NCBI RefSeq assembly: GCF_958979055.1
Contig: NC_084899.1
Coordinates: forward strand, 2,058,501 to 2,122,500
Direction: 5' to 3'
From: Alnus glutinosa
Lineage: Eukaryota; Streptophyta; Magnoliopsida; Fagales; Betulaceae
Length of the DNA stretch: 64,000 nucleotides
Positions 1-11,977 of this stretch are shown in pieces. The first letter of the stretch is position 1; every line of letters starts with the position of its first letter. A program made the translations under genes and the position numbers. Under the pieces are notes generated by a model. It was not told the origin of the DNA, did no database searches, and saw nothing but the letters and a program-made list of their open reading frames with translations.

Positions 1-685
1 ACATTGTTATAGTACCTTGCACATATGTGAAGGGCACAATTTGCAACCGTGAGGAGATGAACTTGAATCATGAAAGGGAAAGATCCTAAGCCGTCCCTCT
101 TCATCCACAAAACTTGGGTTTGTGTAAATCACAGAAAAGCACCCCAATAGACCATGATGCTCCAAGATTGCCTCAATGTAAAACCGGTTCGCATCGCTAA
201 TTACAATCAAGTCACATCTGAAACAATAACAAACCACAGTTGCCACCATAACAACCTTTTACCATCAACCATTAACAAGTAGCAATTCCCACTAACAACA
301 ATGAGCTGGTAAAAAGAAAAAAAAAATTACCCAAGAGCATGAGCTGCTCTAATAGCCGAGACAATACACGGGTCCAACGGAGTCCGTTTCAGGCACTCCA
401 TAATGTCCTCGGCAGTTTTGCCTTGTAAGTGTAGCTCCTTCATCATCCTATCCTAAAATCAATGAACAGATAAATTTAACGAAAACCCGAGTGGGTGTTC
501 ATGTGAAAGATATTGAAAAGAGTGAAGGAAAGTATAGAAACCATAAGAGAGTTCCAAGGCAAGGTAGAGCGGAGCTCGTTGAAGAGGCGGGTGAGACCCA
601 TCTCTGTGATTACCCAATTGTCGCTATCACCGTCGATGATCGTTCGGTCAAAGTCAAACGCCACCACCGCTGTTGCTCCCGCCAT
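1..685 (-). CDS. HAD-superfamily phosphatase, PHOSPHO/inorganic pyrophosphatase-like (5' part; runs off left edge)
   Basis: Exons read on the minus strand: 685-542, 452-331 and 217-16, each bounded by GT..AG; the gene continues beyond base 1. The ATG at 685 is chosen because the upstream in-frame start would be GTG. The product begins with the HAD motif I region (FDFDRTIIDGDSDNW), where the two Asp are the expected nucleophile and acid/base. It continues through PWNSLMDRMMKELH, the motif II region (VISDANRFYIEAILEH) and a Cys-bearing stretch (GCKLCPSHMCK). This order matches the plant family that includes the phosphate-starvation pyrophosphatases (At1g73010, At1g17710) and the thiamine-monophosphate phosphatase-like protein At4g29530. 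Members hydrolyse small phosphate esters or pyrophosphate with Mg2+. Exact substrate cannot be told from this part, and the motif III/IV region lies outside the window. The family call is firm; the substrate is not. Confidence 0.9.
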
Positions 686-744
686 TCTGGCCACCGGAGC
701 TCGGTTTTTCGGGCGACCAAAAGATCAAGCTTATGCCTTTGCTG

Positions 745-1620
745 AAGTTATATGCGCCGTCAGATTATGTAGAGCCTCTATCAGTGGTTGGATACGAGGA
801 TCGATAGATTCGATAGCTCGCGTCTCAAAAAAAAAAAAAAAATCAAAAAATTAGTTAGCGTTAAATTTACGACACCAAAACATCGAGGGCATAACACCCC
901 TTCATATGAGAGTGGGGCCCAATATGTGGGGAGCTATCCTCATGTGAAAGGATGTTGTGTACTTATTGTTATAGTGTAGTGCAAAAATCAAATCCCCTTT
1001 ACATAACAAAAAGATAAAAATGACCTTAAATTTTTTTGATAAGATAAATATGTTCTTATAAATTAAAAAAAAAAATTTAAATTTAAAACTAAAACTAAAA
1101 AACTAAAAATAAAAAAATAATTTTTTTTTTTTAAAAAAAACAAATTAAAAAATTAACTAAAAAAAAAAAGAACGAAAAAGAAAGTTTATTTTTTTTTTTA
1201 AAAAAAAAAAGAAAAGCAAATGATAAAATAACTTAAAATGATAAATAAAAAAAATAAAAAGAAAAAGAACATTTTTTTTTTAAAAAAAACGAAAAAATAA
1301 ATGAAAATTACTTCTTTTTTTTAAAAAAAATAAATAAAATAACAATAAACAAACCAAAAAAGAAAAAGAAAAAACAGCTTTTAATTTTTAATTTTATTTT
1401 TTTGGTATAAATTTTTGTTATTTTATATTTTATTTTAATAATTTTATTAGTTTTTATTTTATTTTAATAATTTTATGAAGGGTATTTTTGTCATTTGGGG
1501 GACATTGACATTTTTTGGTAGTTTAGGGAGGAACATTGACACAATTGGTAGTTTGGGGGTGCATTGACAATAAAGTGGTAGTTTGAGGGGGTTATGTGTA
1601 CTTTTTCCATTTTTTTTCAA
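745..1620. other. AT-rich intergenic DNA with a degraded hairpin element
   Basis: No gene is visible. Bases about 885-985 form an imperfect hairpin resembling the inverted-repeat element at 1925-2053: both have AACACCCCTTC on one side and a GTTG-type complement on the other. Bases 1020-1460 are almost pure A/T homopolymer patches. Bases 1480-1610 carry three imperfect copies of a phrase containing ACATTGACA and GGTAGTTT, which looks like the end of a degraded transposon. Confidence 0.4.
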
Positions 1621-1729
1621 ACTAATTATTGGATCTGTTTTCTTACATGTAAATCCTACATATTTAATGATTAATTTTTTTTTAAAAAAAGTTAGAATTG
1701 TACAGAAGTTATAAACATATCATATATAT

Positions 1730-1910
1730 GAGTAATGTTTCTTACACAACTCTCACACAACTTTTGCACAACTCTAACTACTTTTTGTTATGATCAGCCA
1801 TTGGATTTGTTTTCGAACATGTGGGTCCTAAATATTCAATGGTTGATTTTAAAAGAAAGTTATTAGAGTTGTGTAAAAGTTGTACAAAAATTGTGTAAGA
1901 AACATTACTC
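1730..1910. mobile_element. MITE, Mutator-like (9-bp target duplication)
   Basis: A 181-bp non-coding element. Its ends are perfect inverted repeats of 20 bp (GAGTAATGTTTCTTACACAA). It is flanked by perfect direct repeats CATATATAT at 1721-1729 and 1911-1919. A 9-bp duplication is the Mutator-superfamily signature, although the AT-rich sequence of this one makes chance agreement easier. The element resembles others in the window whose ends start GAGAAATG or GAATAATG. Confidence 0.7.
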
Positions 1911-1924
1911 CATATATATATATA

Positions 1925-2053
1925 GAATAATGATAGTTGTACACCAAGTGTACAACAAATGTACAACACCCCTTCACAAGGGGTGGGCCTCACAGTGTGT
2001 GGGGGCCACCCCTTGTGAAGGGTTGTTGTACATTTGTTGTACAACTATCACTC
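1925..2053. mobile_element. Palindromic MITE
   Basis: Long imperfect palindrome with arms built on TGATAGTTGTACA, ACAAATGTACAACA and CCCCTTCACAAGGGGTGG. It begins GAATAATGATAG, like the 11.6-kb MITEs, and ends CTATCACTC. It sits directly against the right target repeat of the preceding element. Its own target duplication is unclear because both flanks are (AT)n. Confidence 0.6.
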
Positions 2054-2103
2054 CCCATATATATATATATATATATATATTTTGTTGAGAGGGGTATTAG
2101 GTA

Positions 2104-2152
2104 CACAACTTGTGCACAACAATCCATCGTATGGATTGTTGTGCACAAGTTG
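2104..2152. repeat. Short near-perfect palindrome
   Basis: Arms of about 22 bp, ACAACTTGTGCACAACAATC against its complement, separated by a few bases. It could be the remains of a MITE or a cruciform-forming site. No coding potential. Confidence 0.6.
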
Positions 2153-2206
2153 CAAATATTATTATACTATTTTTTTATAAATAAAAGATTCTAGAGATAG
2201 AGATAA

Positions 2207-2324
2207 AGATACAATACATTTACAACTTTTATACATTGACAAATTTGAGAATCGAATATGAAACAAAGATATGATAGGTTTACAACTTCTATACAAGACT
2301 GATTTGAGAATCGAATGCTTTGTT
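2207..2324 (+). repeat. Two-copy tandem repeat, about 60 bp unit
   Basis: Two adjacent units share GATA-AT---TTTACAACTT-TATACA and end with the common phrase TTTGAGAATCGAAT. They are diverged at many positions. No function is apparent. The following stretch to 2900 is the 3' flank of the NDL gene and shows only a short GA run near 2611. Confidence 0.55.
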
Positions 2325-2931
2325 TATTACATGGGGGAATATGGTTAGGTCAGGCCATGATTCTAAAATGAGCTGTAATTTTAAATCAAACAAATGAGTC
2401 CTGAGATTCCCGATTAGAATTCATTATAAATGGGTTGGCTGGTAATTGGTATATTATTATGAGCCTCTGCCATCACAGCCGTTGCACTCATTCATGTGAA
2501 ATATTAAACATATCTTTACAAAATGCAAGTGACCCATATCAGCCGCTGCCCTCATTTATAGCCAAGCCATGATTATTAGTGCCAAATAGTAATGAAAATT
2601 GAGGTTGCAAGAGAGAGAGAGAGAGAGAAGCACAAGTTGAATAATGGAGATTCGGAGAAGCTCCTCTGTTATTGATTGCTCGTCATCATAAATAAATCTC
2701 AGTCCATTATAGAATTTACAGGCACAACTCAATGATTCCTTTGACTACAAATGAATGAAGGAATGCAAGTCTGATCCCTATACGTATTCTGTAATATTCT
2801 TCCCTTCTCTATCTACAACCCCTCCAACCAATCTACTTTTTTTAATTGATTCACAAACAAAAAAGAACAAAAAAATTGAACATCTTCCGAATCATGAGTC
2901 AAATTAATTCCAATTCTACCTCTCTTCCGCC

Positions 2932-5900
2932 TTAAACATCGAGCGAAATACGCGTCTTTATCGGTTTTAGCTTCAAACCCATGCTTTCTGGAGAGAGAAG
3001 TTCTGGGGAGATGCAAGATGGGCTGAGCGGACTCCTCGGGCTGTCGCTGAAGTGGCACGGCCTATACAACCCGTACCCCATGAAGAAGAACTCCATGGGT
3101 ATCAACATTGCATGCGGTTGCTCCTCTGTCACCATTGATCCACAAGCCTGGACCTGCACTAACAATACATCCATTAAAAAACACAGCCTTCGCACATTCA
3201 TGCACATTTATTCGACTGAATCTGAAGAATAACATGTGATTAGGACATTGTGAACTTGGAATTCTGGATTTATCATCAAGTTTACAATAATTACTCTGGA
3301 AGGATATCATACATAGTTTCCAAAGATTAATCAATCAGTAAAAAAGTCCCAGCAGTCATTGTAAGCATTGAACCCTTGCTAACAAGACCCTAAGTGGTCC
3401 ACCTATAAATAAGAGAGAAATTACCCTTCTAAGTGGTTCCTTGATAGTGTGCATTTGCATTATACAGATATTCCTAGAGATGCTTTGCAACACATACCTC
3501 AACTAAGGCACTAAATCTCCGGTCCAGTTTTGAAATCATGTCGAGAGCCTCAGAATGGAAAGGAGAGCTATCCCCAACAAAAATTAGCGTACGGCATCTT
3601 AGTCTCTTCAGCCCTTCAGCGATGTCTGGTCTCCTGCAAGTTGGCAATACAAAATTGCAGCACAGAAACATATACATTTAATATAATCTTTGAAGATTTT
3701 ATACACGCCCACAAAGAAGTACGACTGGGGAAGCAGCTATGCAACAGTTTTTACCTATTGATTGCTTGAAGAAACCGGAAAACATTTATGCTCTGCCTCT
3801 CATCGAGTAACTGAGGAAACATATATGTCATGGGGATCAAACAAGTGTCACCTTTTGAAAAATCCACTATTTTAAGAACGAAAAGGGATGGGAGAAAGAA
3901 AGAGAATCAAATTCAAGAGAAGGTAACAGTTTTGGGTAAAGGAATTTAAAAATTAGCTTAAACACTGACTCTTCTGCATGCTTGGACTATATCTGATTCT
4001 GGAACTCCCGCATTACCACGAACTTCCTGTTAAAATTTATAGCAACACCATCACCCCGTGAACCTAATAAAACCATGTAGTATGAGCAAGTACACTTCAC
4101 CACAGTTGAAGCACTAGAATACCTTGCTGAAGTACCGCTGAAGCAAACACTCTTTCAGCAAACCACACATGCCATAAAAATATAGCAAATTTGACATCAC
4201 CTACAGACAATATGCAACTTTAGTTATAACAATTGAAATATATGCATGTTTACTTGTAAGAATAGCAATACGGCATCAAGAAGGAACCTTATTATATATC
4301 CATTCAGTCCAAGAGGGTGCTTTGCATAAAGGGGACACAAGTATTAAACCAAGAACACGTTCCCTATATTTCATCTGTAACATGAAACCTTGATCAGTGG
4401 ACCAATAATTGAAGAAGTTTGAAAACATACAGGTCACAATATTCCAGAAGGGCACATACTGCAAATAGGGTAAGGATGTAGGCACCCGCTGTTACCCCCA
4501 TGCACATCACTGCACCGAGCCTGTAGAAGGATATAATAATGTAATAAGAAAGCAAATTAAAAACACAGGATCTCATCTGAGAAAACACCAGTGAAGACAT
4601 TTCATGCGTAAAATCCCCCACCGTCTTGTTAACAAGCATGACAAAAACTTCACCTTGCATACTATTACAACTTCAAATTAAGAGCTTCAAATATAAAAAA
4701 AAAAAATTACAATAAATCACCAAGAAGATTTTTTAAAATAATATTTACCCAAAAAAGTTGAGAACCTCAATGATCTGATCCGCTAAATCATCAACAGAAG
4801 GTACAGAATCTTCAGGACAAATTGCAGCAGCTCCTAACTGCAAGAACTCTTATGAAAGTTCCAGAAGAGAAATTATGTGAATAATAACATTCAGTCGTAA
4901 TGCATGCAATACATTTTCCAAATAGTTAAATCAGCTAAATTATAAAAAATACAGTCAAGTAAACCAATTACAGACCTCATGCCCAGGGGGACTGATATGG
5001 TAAATGCAGAAGTTGTGGAGCAACAAAGAAGCTGCTTCAGGACAGAAAAATAATCCTTGAAAACAAGACACGTCTGCTCAAAAGTATTGATAACTAGATC
5101 AATAGCTGTGATAATGTTACATATATAAAGGAAAAAGATTTGCACATACTAATTTATGAAAATTATTACTGTAAATTAAAGGGTCGTGAACCAGATATTT
5201 ACAAGAGCAACCAAAGGAAAAACAAGAAACTCGTGCACTTTTTTTTTCTTTTAAATTTTAAAAAAATAGATTTACAATTTTAAGCCTAGTTCCCAACCCC
5301 AGGACACCCACCCCATGCCCACTACAAGGCCACAGCAACTGACTCCATTGCAGATTGCACTTACGATTTAAAGCTAAATCAGGATAAGTAAGTAGTGCTG
5401 GCTTGTCTTGGTCTCCATAGACTATAACAGACACAGAACCACGGCCAGTTCTTATAAGATGTTCCTGTAGTTGACAAAATTATAATAAAAGTGTTACGAA
5501 CAGAGAAATAAGCACAGAACTATATATACACACACATCAACATGTAGAGCAAAAATTCTAAGAAATCATCAAAGAGGTGCACTTTAAAACTGTTTCATCA
5601 CCATAATATCTTCAATTGCGCAGGTATTTTGTGAAAAGAGTCAACCTCCAGTTAAGTAAGAGGAATCAATTGTTTACTATACAAGTAAGCGAAAAATGGC
5701 AGCTTTATCCAGAGAATTTAATTCCCCAAACGAGCTTCCCCATGTGCATTCACCCCTTTTTCAGACGACCCAAAACTAACTAGCCACATCATATTGACAT
5801 AACTTCAAAAGATAGATGAAACAAAGAAGCAATTCCAGATTTCAATCATTGTATTCTTTTCTCTTTTTAATAAAAAAGGGGTGACAGTTAAAAAGGAAGG

Positions 5901-6334
5901 CACGGAATCTCACATATTTAAAGAAGACATTGACTAGACTGATCGAATGACCAATAAAAAATAGGAAAAGAAAGTGAAACATAAAGAAACAGCTAGACGT
6001 CTCCATATAATAAAAAGAAATAAGACAGAGAAAGGTGTAGCTTAGGTTTCTTCAATGAACTGTAACACAATTTGATCCAAAGAATGAATTCACCAAAGGA
6101 TCCGATTTCTTTTAGGCTAAAAAGCATCATACAAGAAGAAAGGAATCTCAACCCCCCAAAATAAAAATCTACAAACAACAAGAAGGAATCAAGAAGACAA
6201 AATCCTCGTAACCCAATTCAGATTGAATACCTAATAAATAAAGGTTTATAAATCATTCTTTCCAAATTATCAAATTGAACCCAAACATCAAATACTTTTC
6301 CATAAAAGGGAACAAAATTAAAGGACACTATTTA

Positions 6335-6396
<62 letters not shown>

Positions 6397-6983
6397 ACAG
6401 AGGAAACTGCGTCAGCAGCTTCACCAGAAGAATGGGATTTGTGAAATTGCAAAATTAGCAAATAAATATGAGCATACAACCTAAAAAAGACAACTGGGTA
6501 CATTAATGGAAAGAATGACTCTTCCCATAATGCCAAAAATTAAAAAATAATAATAATAATAATAATAAATAAAATAAAATTAGGAAATAAAGAATGCCCA
6601 GATTCGGAAATCATAATTTCCGAACTTCTATACCCCAAAAATCAAATCTTTCCATAAGTTGGGAAAAAAAATAAAAACAACCCATCATTTGTTGCGAAGA
6701 AAAACCAATGATTCTCACTCTTTGATTTTCCAAACAACAAAACAAGCCCATTTCTTTTCCAATCTTTCTCGGCAAACAAACAAGGCATCACCCACAACCA
6801 ATCCACTCAAATGCAGTACAGCAAGGTCCCGGAAAAATGCAAAAAACTGCTTGAAATTGATTCATAATAAGCGAAAAAACAAAAGCGGTAAAAACGAATA
6901 CTTTCTTGCAGAAAAACACGAACCTTTCCACCGAGATAGATCTTCTCCATATCAACGGAAACGGAGTCGTTGGATTCTGCCAT
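2932..6983 (-). CDS. NDL: NDRG/NDL (N-MYC downregulated-like) alpha/beta-hydrolase-fold protein
   Basis: Eleven exons on the minus strand: 6983-6924, 5464-5365, 5073-4976, 4837-4749, 4520-4460, 4374-4288, 4200-4123, 4026-3970, 3810-3755, 3633-3498 and 3153-2932. All joins have GT..AG and keep frame, giving 347 aa, the usual length. The N terminus is [20 protein letters not shown]. Landmarks in order are [29 protein letters not shown]-like (ISPPGHE), [55 protein letters not shown] and a Ser/Pro-rich tail ending [18 protein letters not shown] proteins have the hydrolase fold but no proven catalysis. In Arabidopsis they bind the G-beta-gamma dimer and affect auxin transport. Intron 1 (about 1.46 kb) contains a long (AT)n tract. 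The family is certain; which of NDL1/2/3 is orthologous is not. Confidence 0.95.
6338..6394. repeat. (AT)n microsatellite in NDL intron 1
   Basis: About 57 bp of uninterrupted AT dinucleotides inside the first intron of the NDL gene. It is expected to be length-polymorphic. A short (TAA/AAT)n run follows at about 6548-6570. Confidence 0.95.
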
Positions 6984-7017
6984 GGCCGTAGTTCTCTGCG
7001 TCTCAAAGCCCCACAGC

Positions 7018-7132
7018 CTCTCTCTCTCTCTCTCTCTCTCTCAAACTCTCTCTCTGAAATTAGCCTTTGGCTTCGATGGCTTATATACAAAGCGATTCTC
7101 TCTCTTAATTTATGTCTATCTCTCTCTCTCTC
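7018..7132. repeat. CT/GA-rich microsatellites in the NDL 5' leader and promoter
   Basis: Two (CT)n runs, at about 7018-7040 and 7119-7133, lie just upstream of the NDL start codon. On the coding strand they read GAGAGA. Such runs are common in plant core promoters and leaders and can bind GAGA-type (BBR/BPC) factors; that role here is inferred. Confidence 0.7.
7080..7087 (-). promoter_or_regulatory. Probable TATA box of NDL
   Basis: Minus-strand TATATAAG lies about 97 bp upstream of the NDL ATG and between two GA runs. Spacing is reasonable for a short plant 5' UTR. The transcription start is unproven. Confidence 0.5.
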
Positions 7133-7149
7133 TCACTATAAAAAATAAC

Positions 7150-8040
7150 CTACGGTTAACCACCACCGACGCTCTAACACCGTCCATACTAACTGAATTT
7201 TGCCCTGTGACCATGGTCAATTTTTTTTTAACCGCGCTAGCTATGTTGTTAACTTGTTATTGACCTCGAACCAGATTACACGGCGTCGTTTGCATTCACC
7301 ATTCCTTATACAGTTATATATCAGAATATACCTTTTATGGTTAATATTAGATTTTATTCCTCATACATATTACCGCATAATAAATATATAATCCCATCAT
7401 TTAAATTTTAAACAAATATAATACTATATAAATTATTAAATATAATACAATAAAATCTAAATCATAAAATAATTTCTTTTTAATTACTCGAAATGAAAAA
7501 AAAAAAAAAATCATATTTTCTTGTAGTCAACATAATTCTTAATTTTTAGTTACAATTTTTATTAGGCATATAATTCTCGTATACATTTAAAAAAAACGAC
7601 AGAAACTTTTTATAAATTGATTTGTAAAAAATTCATAAAAACCAACCAAAAATAGTGATGTGTATCATTTGCATATGAAAAGCACAGTTTTTTTAATTGC
7701 ATGTACACATCGAGTAATTCTAGACGTCATACTCATGTCTTTTTTGTGTTCCTCTAAAAATAATGTGTCTTTTAAAATTACAATTTGATCAAAATTTAAT
7801 AATAATATAATAGACACACGTCATTTTTAGAGACTAATTTGTATGAATTTCTTACAAATAATTTTGTATGAAATTTGTGTCATTTAAAAAATACACATGA
7901 AAAACACTACTCTAAAACGACACCTCCCTAAACTTTATCCTACCATAAATAGATTGGGATTTGTAGTAATTATAAAAAGAAAATAGCATATATAAGATTC
8001 ATTTATCTAAATAAATTGTGAACCGTCTGAAAAATTAAAT
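7150..8040. other. AT-rich intergenic DNA with MITE-like remnant
   Basis: No gene is visible. Bases about 7712-7860 begin GAGTAATTCTAGA and contain ATGTGTCTTTTAAAATTAC and a TTGATCAAAATTTAATA core. The element at 17156-17324 shares this text, so this appears to be a relative of that MITE with an unclear right end. The rest is A/T-rich low-complexity sequence. Confidence 0.4.
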
Positions 8041-8079
8041 TTCATATATGCCCTTTCAAATTAAGTGGTTAATTAGAGA

Positions 8080-8335
8080 AATGAACCGTTTGAAAACTGC
8101 GTTTTTAAAAAATTGCGATTTGAAAACGCAGAAAAGTGCTTATTCAAATCGCAAGCAATGTGGTGCTTTTTTGAAAACGCAGTATTTTAAAAGGCTAAAC
8201 TACGATTTTAAAGGCCAAATTACGATTTTGCAAAACGCTTAACTGCGTTTTTAAAAATCACTTTTTTAAATCGCACATTTTAAAATCGTTATTTTTAAAT
8301 CGCACTTTTTAAAATCGTAAATCTAAACGAACCCT
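8080..8335. repeat. Repeat built on AAATCGCA / GCGTTTTTAAAA words
   Basis: A run of short direct and inverted words (GCGTTTTTAAAA, TTTTAAAATCG, AAATCGCAC, AAACGCAG) ends in TCTAAACGAACCCT. This looks like a degraded DNA transposon with subterminal repeats. Similar words recur at about 12930-13035, which ends CCAAACACACCCTTAG. No coding capacity. Confidence 0.5.
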
Positions 8336-8339
8336 AAAA

Positions 8340-9480
8340 AAAAATATCCGAATAACAGAGGATCCCTGCCCGTGGTGGGATGGCGTGGCCCCATGATTTT
8401 GGTTTGACTGCGAGAGTGTGTGGTGATGCCCTTGTGATGTGGACACCTGTATTGGATGCTCTTTTGGGGGGTCCCATCTGGGGGTCCACGTGGTTTAATT
8501 GGGGATTTGACGTGTGTCCCAAAGGGTGCAGGGGAGGGGGACTTTAGAAGGTACAAAAAAAATTGAATAGTGGGTTGGCCGGTTGCTTGCCTTTGATTTG
8601 ACTCAATGATTACTCATCCCATCCTAATCATGCTGATTTATAATGTTGATCTCGTTTTTGGCAATTGTGTGGCCTTGGTTCCTCCTCCACCAACCACCAT
8701 TGCTGTACCATCTCTGTACAAAAATGGACGAATTCATTTTGTTTGTTGTCAAAGAGATTGTCAAAATCAAAAAATTTTTTGATGCCCAAATTTAGTGTTA
8801 GTTGGTCTAACCACCAAATTAATGTCATGTTCTTTAGAAAAGTTTGTAAGTGTACGTGTATATTAAATTTAGAAGTGGATGCTCGTGAACCAAACTAGGT
8901 GTGCTAAGGTGTGTATAATCATCGATGAAATCAGCACTTTCCCCCTAAAGATTTGTATGGACCTCAAAACATTATATTGGTACAAAAAAAGGGACAAAGA
9001 TCCTCTCTATTTGATCTTTTTTATTTACTGTAACAGTGATGACATAATTATCTTCTCACATTTTTATGGGATGTGAAAAAATAACTACATCTTCACTTTT
9101 ACAATAAATTGAAAGGATTCAAATTTCAAAAAACAGATGTTAGAATCGGCAAAAATCCTTTATTCCGATTGCAGCTCATTCTATTACATTTGTGAGAGTT
9201 TTATTTTTATTTTTTAATAGAATTTACATGTCTAAATAGATGTCGGACAATTTGACATTTGTGAGACCCATCAAGAGCCTATCTCAATTACCTGACTAAT
9301 TACAATACAATTGGTACAAGCAATTACAAAAAAAATCGGTTGGAAAAACACTTGCAGAAATCCCCATTCCTTTGCCTCTCTTCAATATAAGCGGCTTGAA
9401 AGTGATCAACTGATCATAAAGGACTTGACTCGGTCCCAAATTAAATTTTTTTATTTTTTATTTTTTTTTTAAAAAAAACC
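8340..9480. other. Intergenic DNA with a GC-richer island
   Basis: Bases 8355-8550 are clearly GC-richer than their surroundings and contain a perfect G-box palindrome (CCACGTGG, about 8487-8494) and a GACGTGTG word. I find no convincing coding exon on either strand. It may be a lost gene's promoter or a transposon fragment. The remainder to 9480 is AT-rich with no recognised content. Confidence 0.35.
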
Positions 9481-10630
9481 TATGAGCTTTGTCTGTCTTA
9501 TTTCTCTTACCAGTGAACTTTTCCTCAATTTTTTTTTTTTTTTTCTACAACTTATAATTCAAATCTACCGCGCTTTGCCCACGTGCCTCTCGTACAGCAT
9601 CACTAGCATATGCAGCTTCTATTGGCACCTCCCAATTCAGCATTTGCTCTCAACGTGCCACCGCGGGCTGCCACTTTCACCGCCTCTTTTTGGTCTCCAC
9701 GCCAAATTGTTAGCTTTCTCCTTTGCTTCTAGACTAAATATCTAGAGCTGGTATCTTATTTTTGTCTCTGGATGACACAAGATCTGGATCCAGTTCCTGT
9801 TTTGGTATCCGTAATGCTTTCCGTGCTAGGTACCTCCCTCACTGGACACCGAGGGGGAGCTTCTCTTTGATGACTACTGTCCAACCAGTTTCAGTGCACT
9901 TTCCCCCTACTATGATGCATCTTTTCGTTTGCTACAGTAATTGCTGTGTAGGTAGTTTCGTTTCACGAATATTGCATTTTCGAACCGTCCCTCGCGGCGG
10001 CCAATCCAATGAGTTGAGTAATTTATTTGACCCATTTCCAATAATTTTAAGTAATTTCTAATAATTTTAAGACTCTTGTTTAGGTTGCCCACACTTTGTT
10101 TGCATTTAGTTTGTTAAAATCATTCCTTTCGCTTTTCTCTTAAATTGATTGTAAAAAAAAAATAAAAAGCTTGGACTTTTAATTTTAATTGAACTGAAAG
10201 AAATAAATAATCGCATTCATGATTTTAATAAATACATTTAAAAATAATGATTTTAAAATATATAATTTAAAAACACAGTAAAATATTTAGTAGAATTGTA
10301 GTTTGACTTTTAAATTTTTAATTTAACATTTAAAATCATACGTTTTTTAAAAAATATTCCTTCCTCACAATTTTTTAAAACACACTCTTAAACAATACAT
10401 TTGTTGTAATTTAATTTAAATTTTACATTTTTAAAATCGGATTTAAAATAAATTAATATTAAATTTTAATCCTATATTACATCACATCTAGAAGAATAAG
10501 ATTAAGAAGGGGAATTCTTTTATTCCAATTTTTTCTTTTTCTTTTTCCTGTGAGCCCTGGAATGATGTAATAGACGGAATTGGACGGCGAAATTTGCAAC
10601 ACCGCTTGTGAAGCACTTGTTAGGATCCTT
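9480..10630. other. Intergenic DNA, nothing recognised
   Basis: Bases 9560-9990 have a more balanced base composition and carry short open frames on the plus strand, but none resembles a protein family I know. From 10130 to 10500 the DNA is again AT-rich, with ATTTTAAAA-type words typical of old transposon ends. Confidence 0.3.
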
Positions 10631-10948
10631 CTAGAGTCACTTGGAAAGCTTTAAGTGCTTCCACGTTAAGAATTGGATCAACCCTGTTGAGGAATCAAAC
10701 TATCGGATAAGTTTGTTTAGTGGATTGATGGGAAACCTATTCTCACTTTCCTACACACCCTTTGCAATTATTCTCCAACTTTTAGAAGGAAACATGGGTG
10801 ATGGATCCCTCAAATTGTATGGCATTTTCACTTTTTCCCTCCATTAATACTTTTTTTTTTTTTAATTAATTTGGATGAAGAAAAATACATAGTAAGACTT
10901 AAAATGTTCTTTATACTCTTGTAAAATTATGAAGGCATCTCCCCATGT

Positions 10949-11305
10949 GTGATCCAACTTATGGGGGAGGCCTTGGTTGCTTCTCTTGTAGTCTCTTTGG
11001 CAATTTCTTTGCAGCACACGGATTTCATTTTGGAAGGTGACTCACAAATAGTGATTACGGCGTTTCAACACCCTTTCATTGTTCAAGATTGGAATAATAC
11101 GTATATAATCTCTAATACCATCGTTGCTATTCTTGTTTCTTCCTTTTGGAATGCAAAAAAAGTTTATAGAAGTGAAAACTTCTGCGTCCATCATATGACT
11201 TATTCGGCCGTAGCTAAATCTCACTTTAGCTGCATTCCGACTCATTTACCTCATTCCCCTTTTTTTCCTATTTGTAGCGGCAAAGATCCACCTCCTTTTA
11301 ATTAG
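10949..11305 (+). mobile_element. LINE-derived RNase H-like (RVT_3) fragment
   Basis: An open frame of 118 codons ends in a stop. It reads GEALVASLVVSLAIS..., then FILEGDSQIVITAFQHP, and ends CSGKDPPPFN. This matches the C-terminal plant-type RNase H region of L1-type LINEs, where the usual motif is LEGDS..vi. A less clear upstream part may start near 10640. No endonuclease or reverse transcriptase domain is attached, so it is a 5'-truncated or decayed copy. A poly(A)-like stretch at about 11367-11386 could be its tail. A host RVT_3 gene is a less likely alternative. Confidence 0.65.
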
Positions 11306-11592
11306 CTTTGTAGTTTATGTTTATTTGTTTTTCAGTTATACTTACAAAAATAATAGTAACATAATTTTTTTTAAAAAAATAAAACTATAGGAAGAAACGT
11401 ACAACTAGGTTAGAAACCCGCGATTTAGTTGTGGGTCTCTATGGTCAGGAAATATATATATATATATATATAAGTATATTTCTAATGGAATAATTGTATT
11501 TTTTACACATCTAATAGGAGTGTAATGATTTGATGCATCGTTATTGAAGTTAACTAGAAAGAGTGAAGTGAAAGTTCTTAATAATTTTAAAA

Positions 11593-11775
11593 GAATAATG
11601 ATTCAATGCCACCTAAATATACAACTTTTTACCACCTTACCTATGTGGCAAGGTGGTCCCCCACAACTTTTTGAGTATTTTTATTTTTTTAAAATAAATT
11701 AAAGTGGGGGACCACCTTGCCACATAGACAAGGTGGTGAAAAGTTGTATATTTAGGTGGTAGTGAATCACTACTC
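11593..11775. mobile_element. MITE copy 1 of an abutting pair
   Basis: 183-bp element with long inverted arms (GAATAATGATTCAATGCCAC at the left; the complement of GAGTAGTGATTCACTACCAC at the right). The arms include CCACCTTGCC/ACATAG words. It is flanked by perfect 9-bp repeats ATTTTAAAA at 11584-11592 and 11776-11784, which indicates the Mutator superfamily. No coding capacity. Confidence 0.8.
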
Positions 11776-11785
11776 ATTTTAAAAT

Positions 11786-11968
11786 GAATAATGATTCAGT
11801 GCCACTTAAATATACAACTTTTTACCACCTTGCCTATGTGGCAAGGTAGTCCCTCACTACTTTTTGAGTTTTTTTATTTTTTAAAAATAAATTAAAGTGG
11901 AGGACCACTTTGCCACATAGACAAAGTGGTGAAAAGTTGTATATTTAGGTGGTAGTGAATCATTACTC
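11786..11968. mobile_element. MITE copy 2 of an abutting pair
   Basis: 183-bp sibling of the preceding element, in the same orientation and highly similar. Its flanks are perfect 9-bp repeats TTTTAAAAT at 11777-11785 and 11969-11977. The left repeat overlaps the right repeat of copy 1, shifted by one base, which fits a separate later insertion at almost the same target. Confidence 0.8.
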
Positions 11969-11977
11969 TTTTAAAAT

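Noticed and set aside
6318-6536. Minus-strand frame with a run of Tyr-Ile repeats
   Set aside because: It is the (AT)n microsatellite in NDL intron 1 translated.
9482-10061. Two plus-strand frames of 87 and 99 codons as a possible small gene
   Set aside because: No recognisable motif, no convincing splice partners, low-complexity start; not enough to call a gene.
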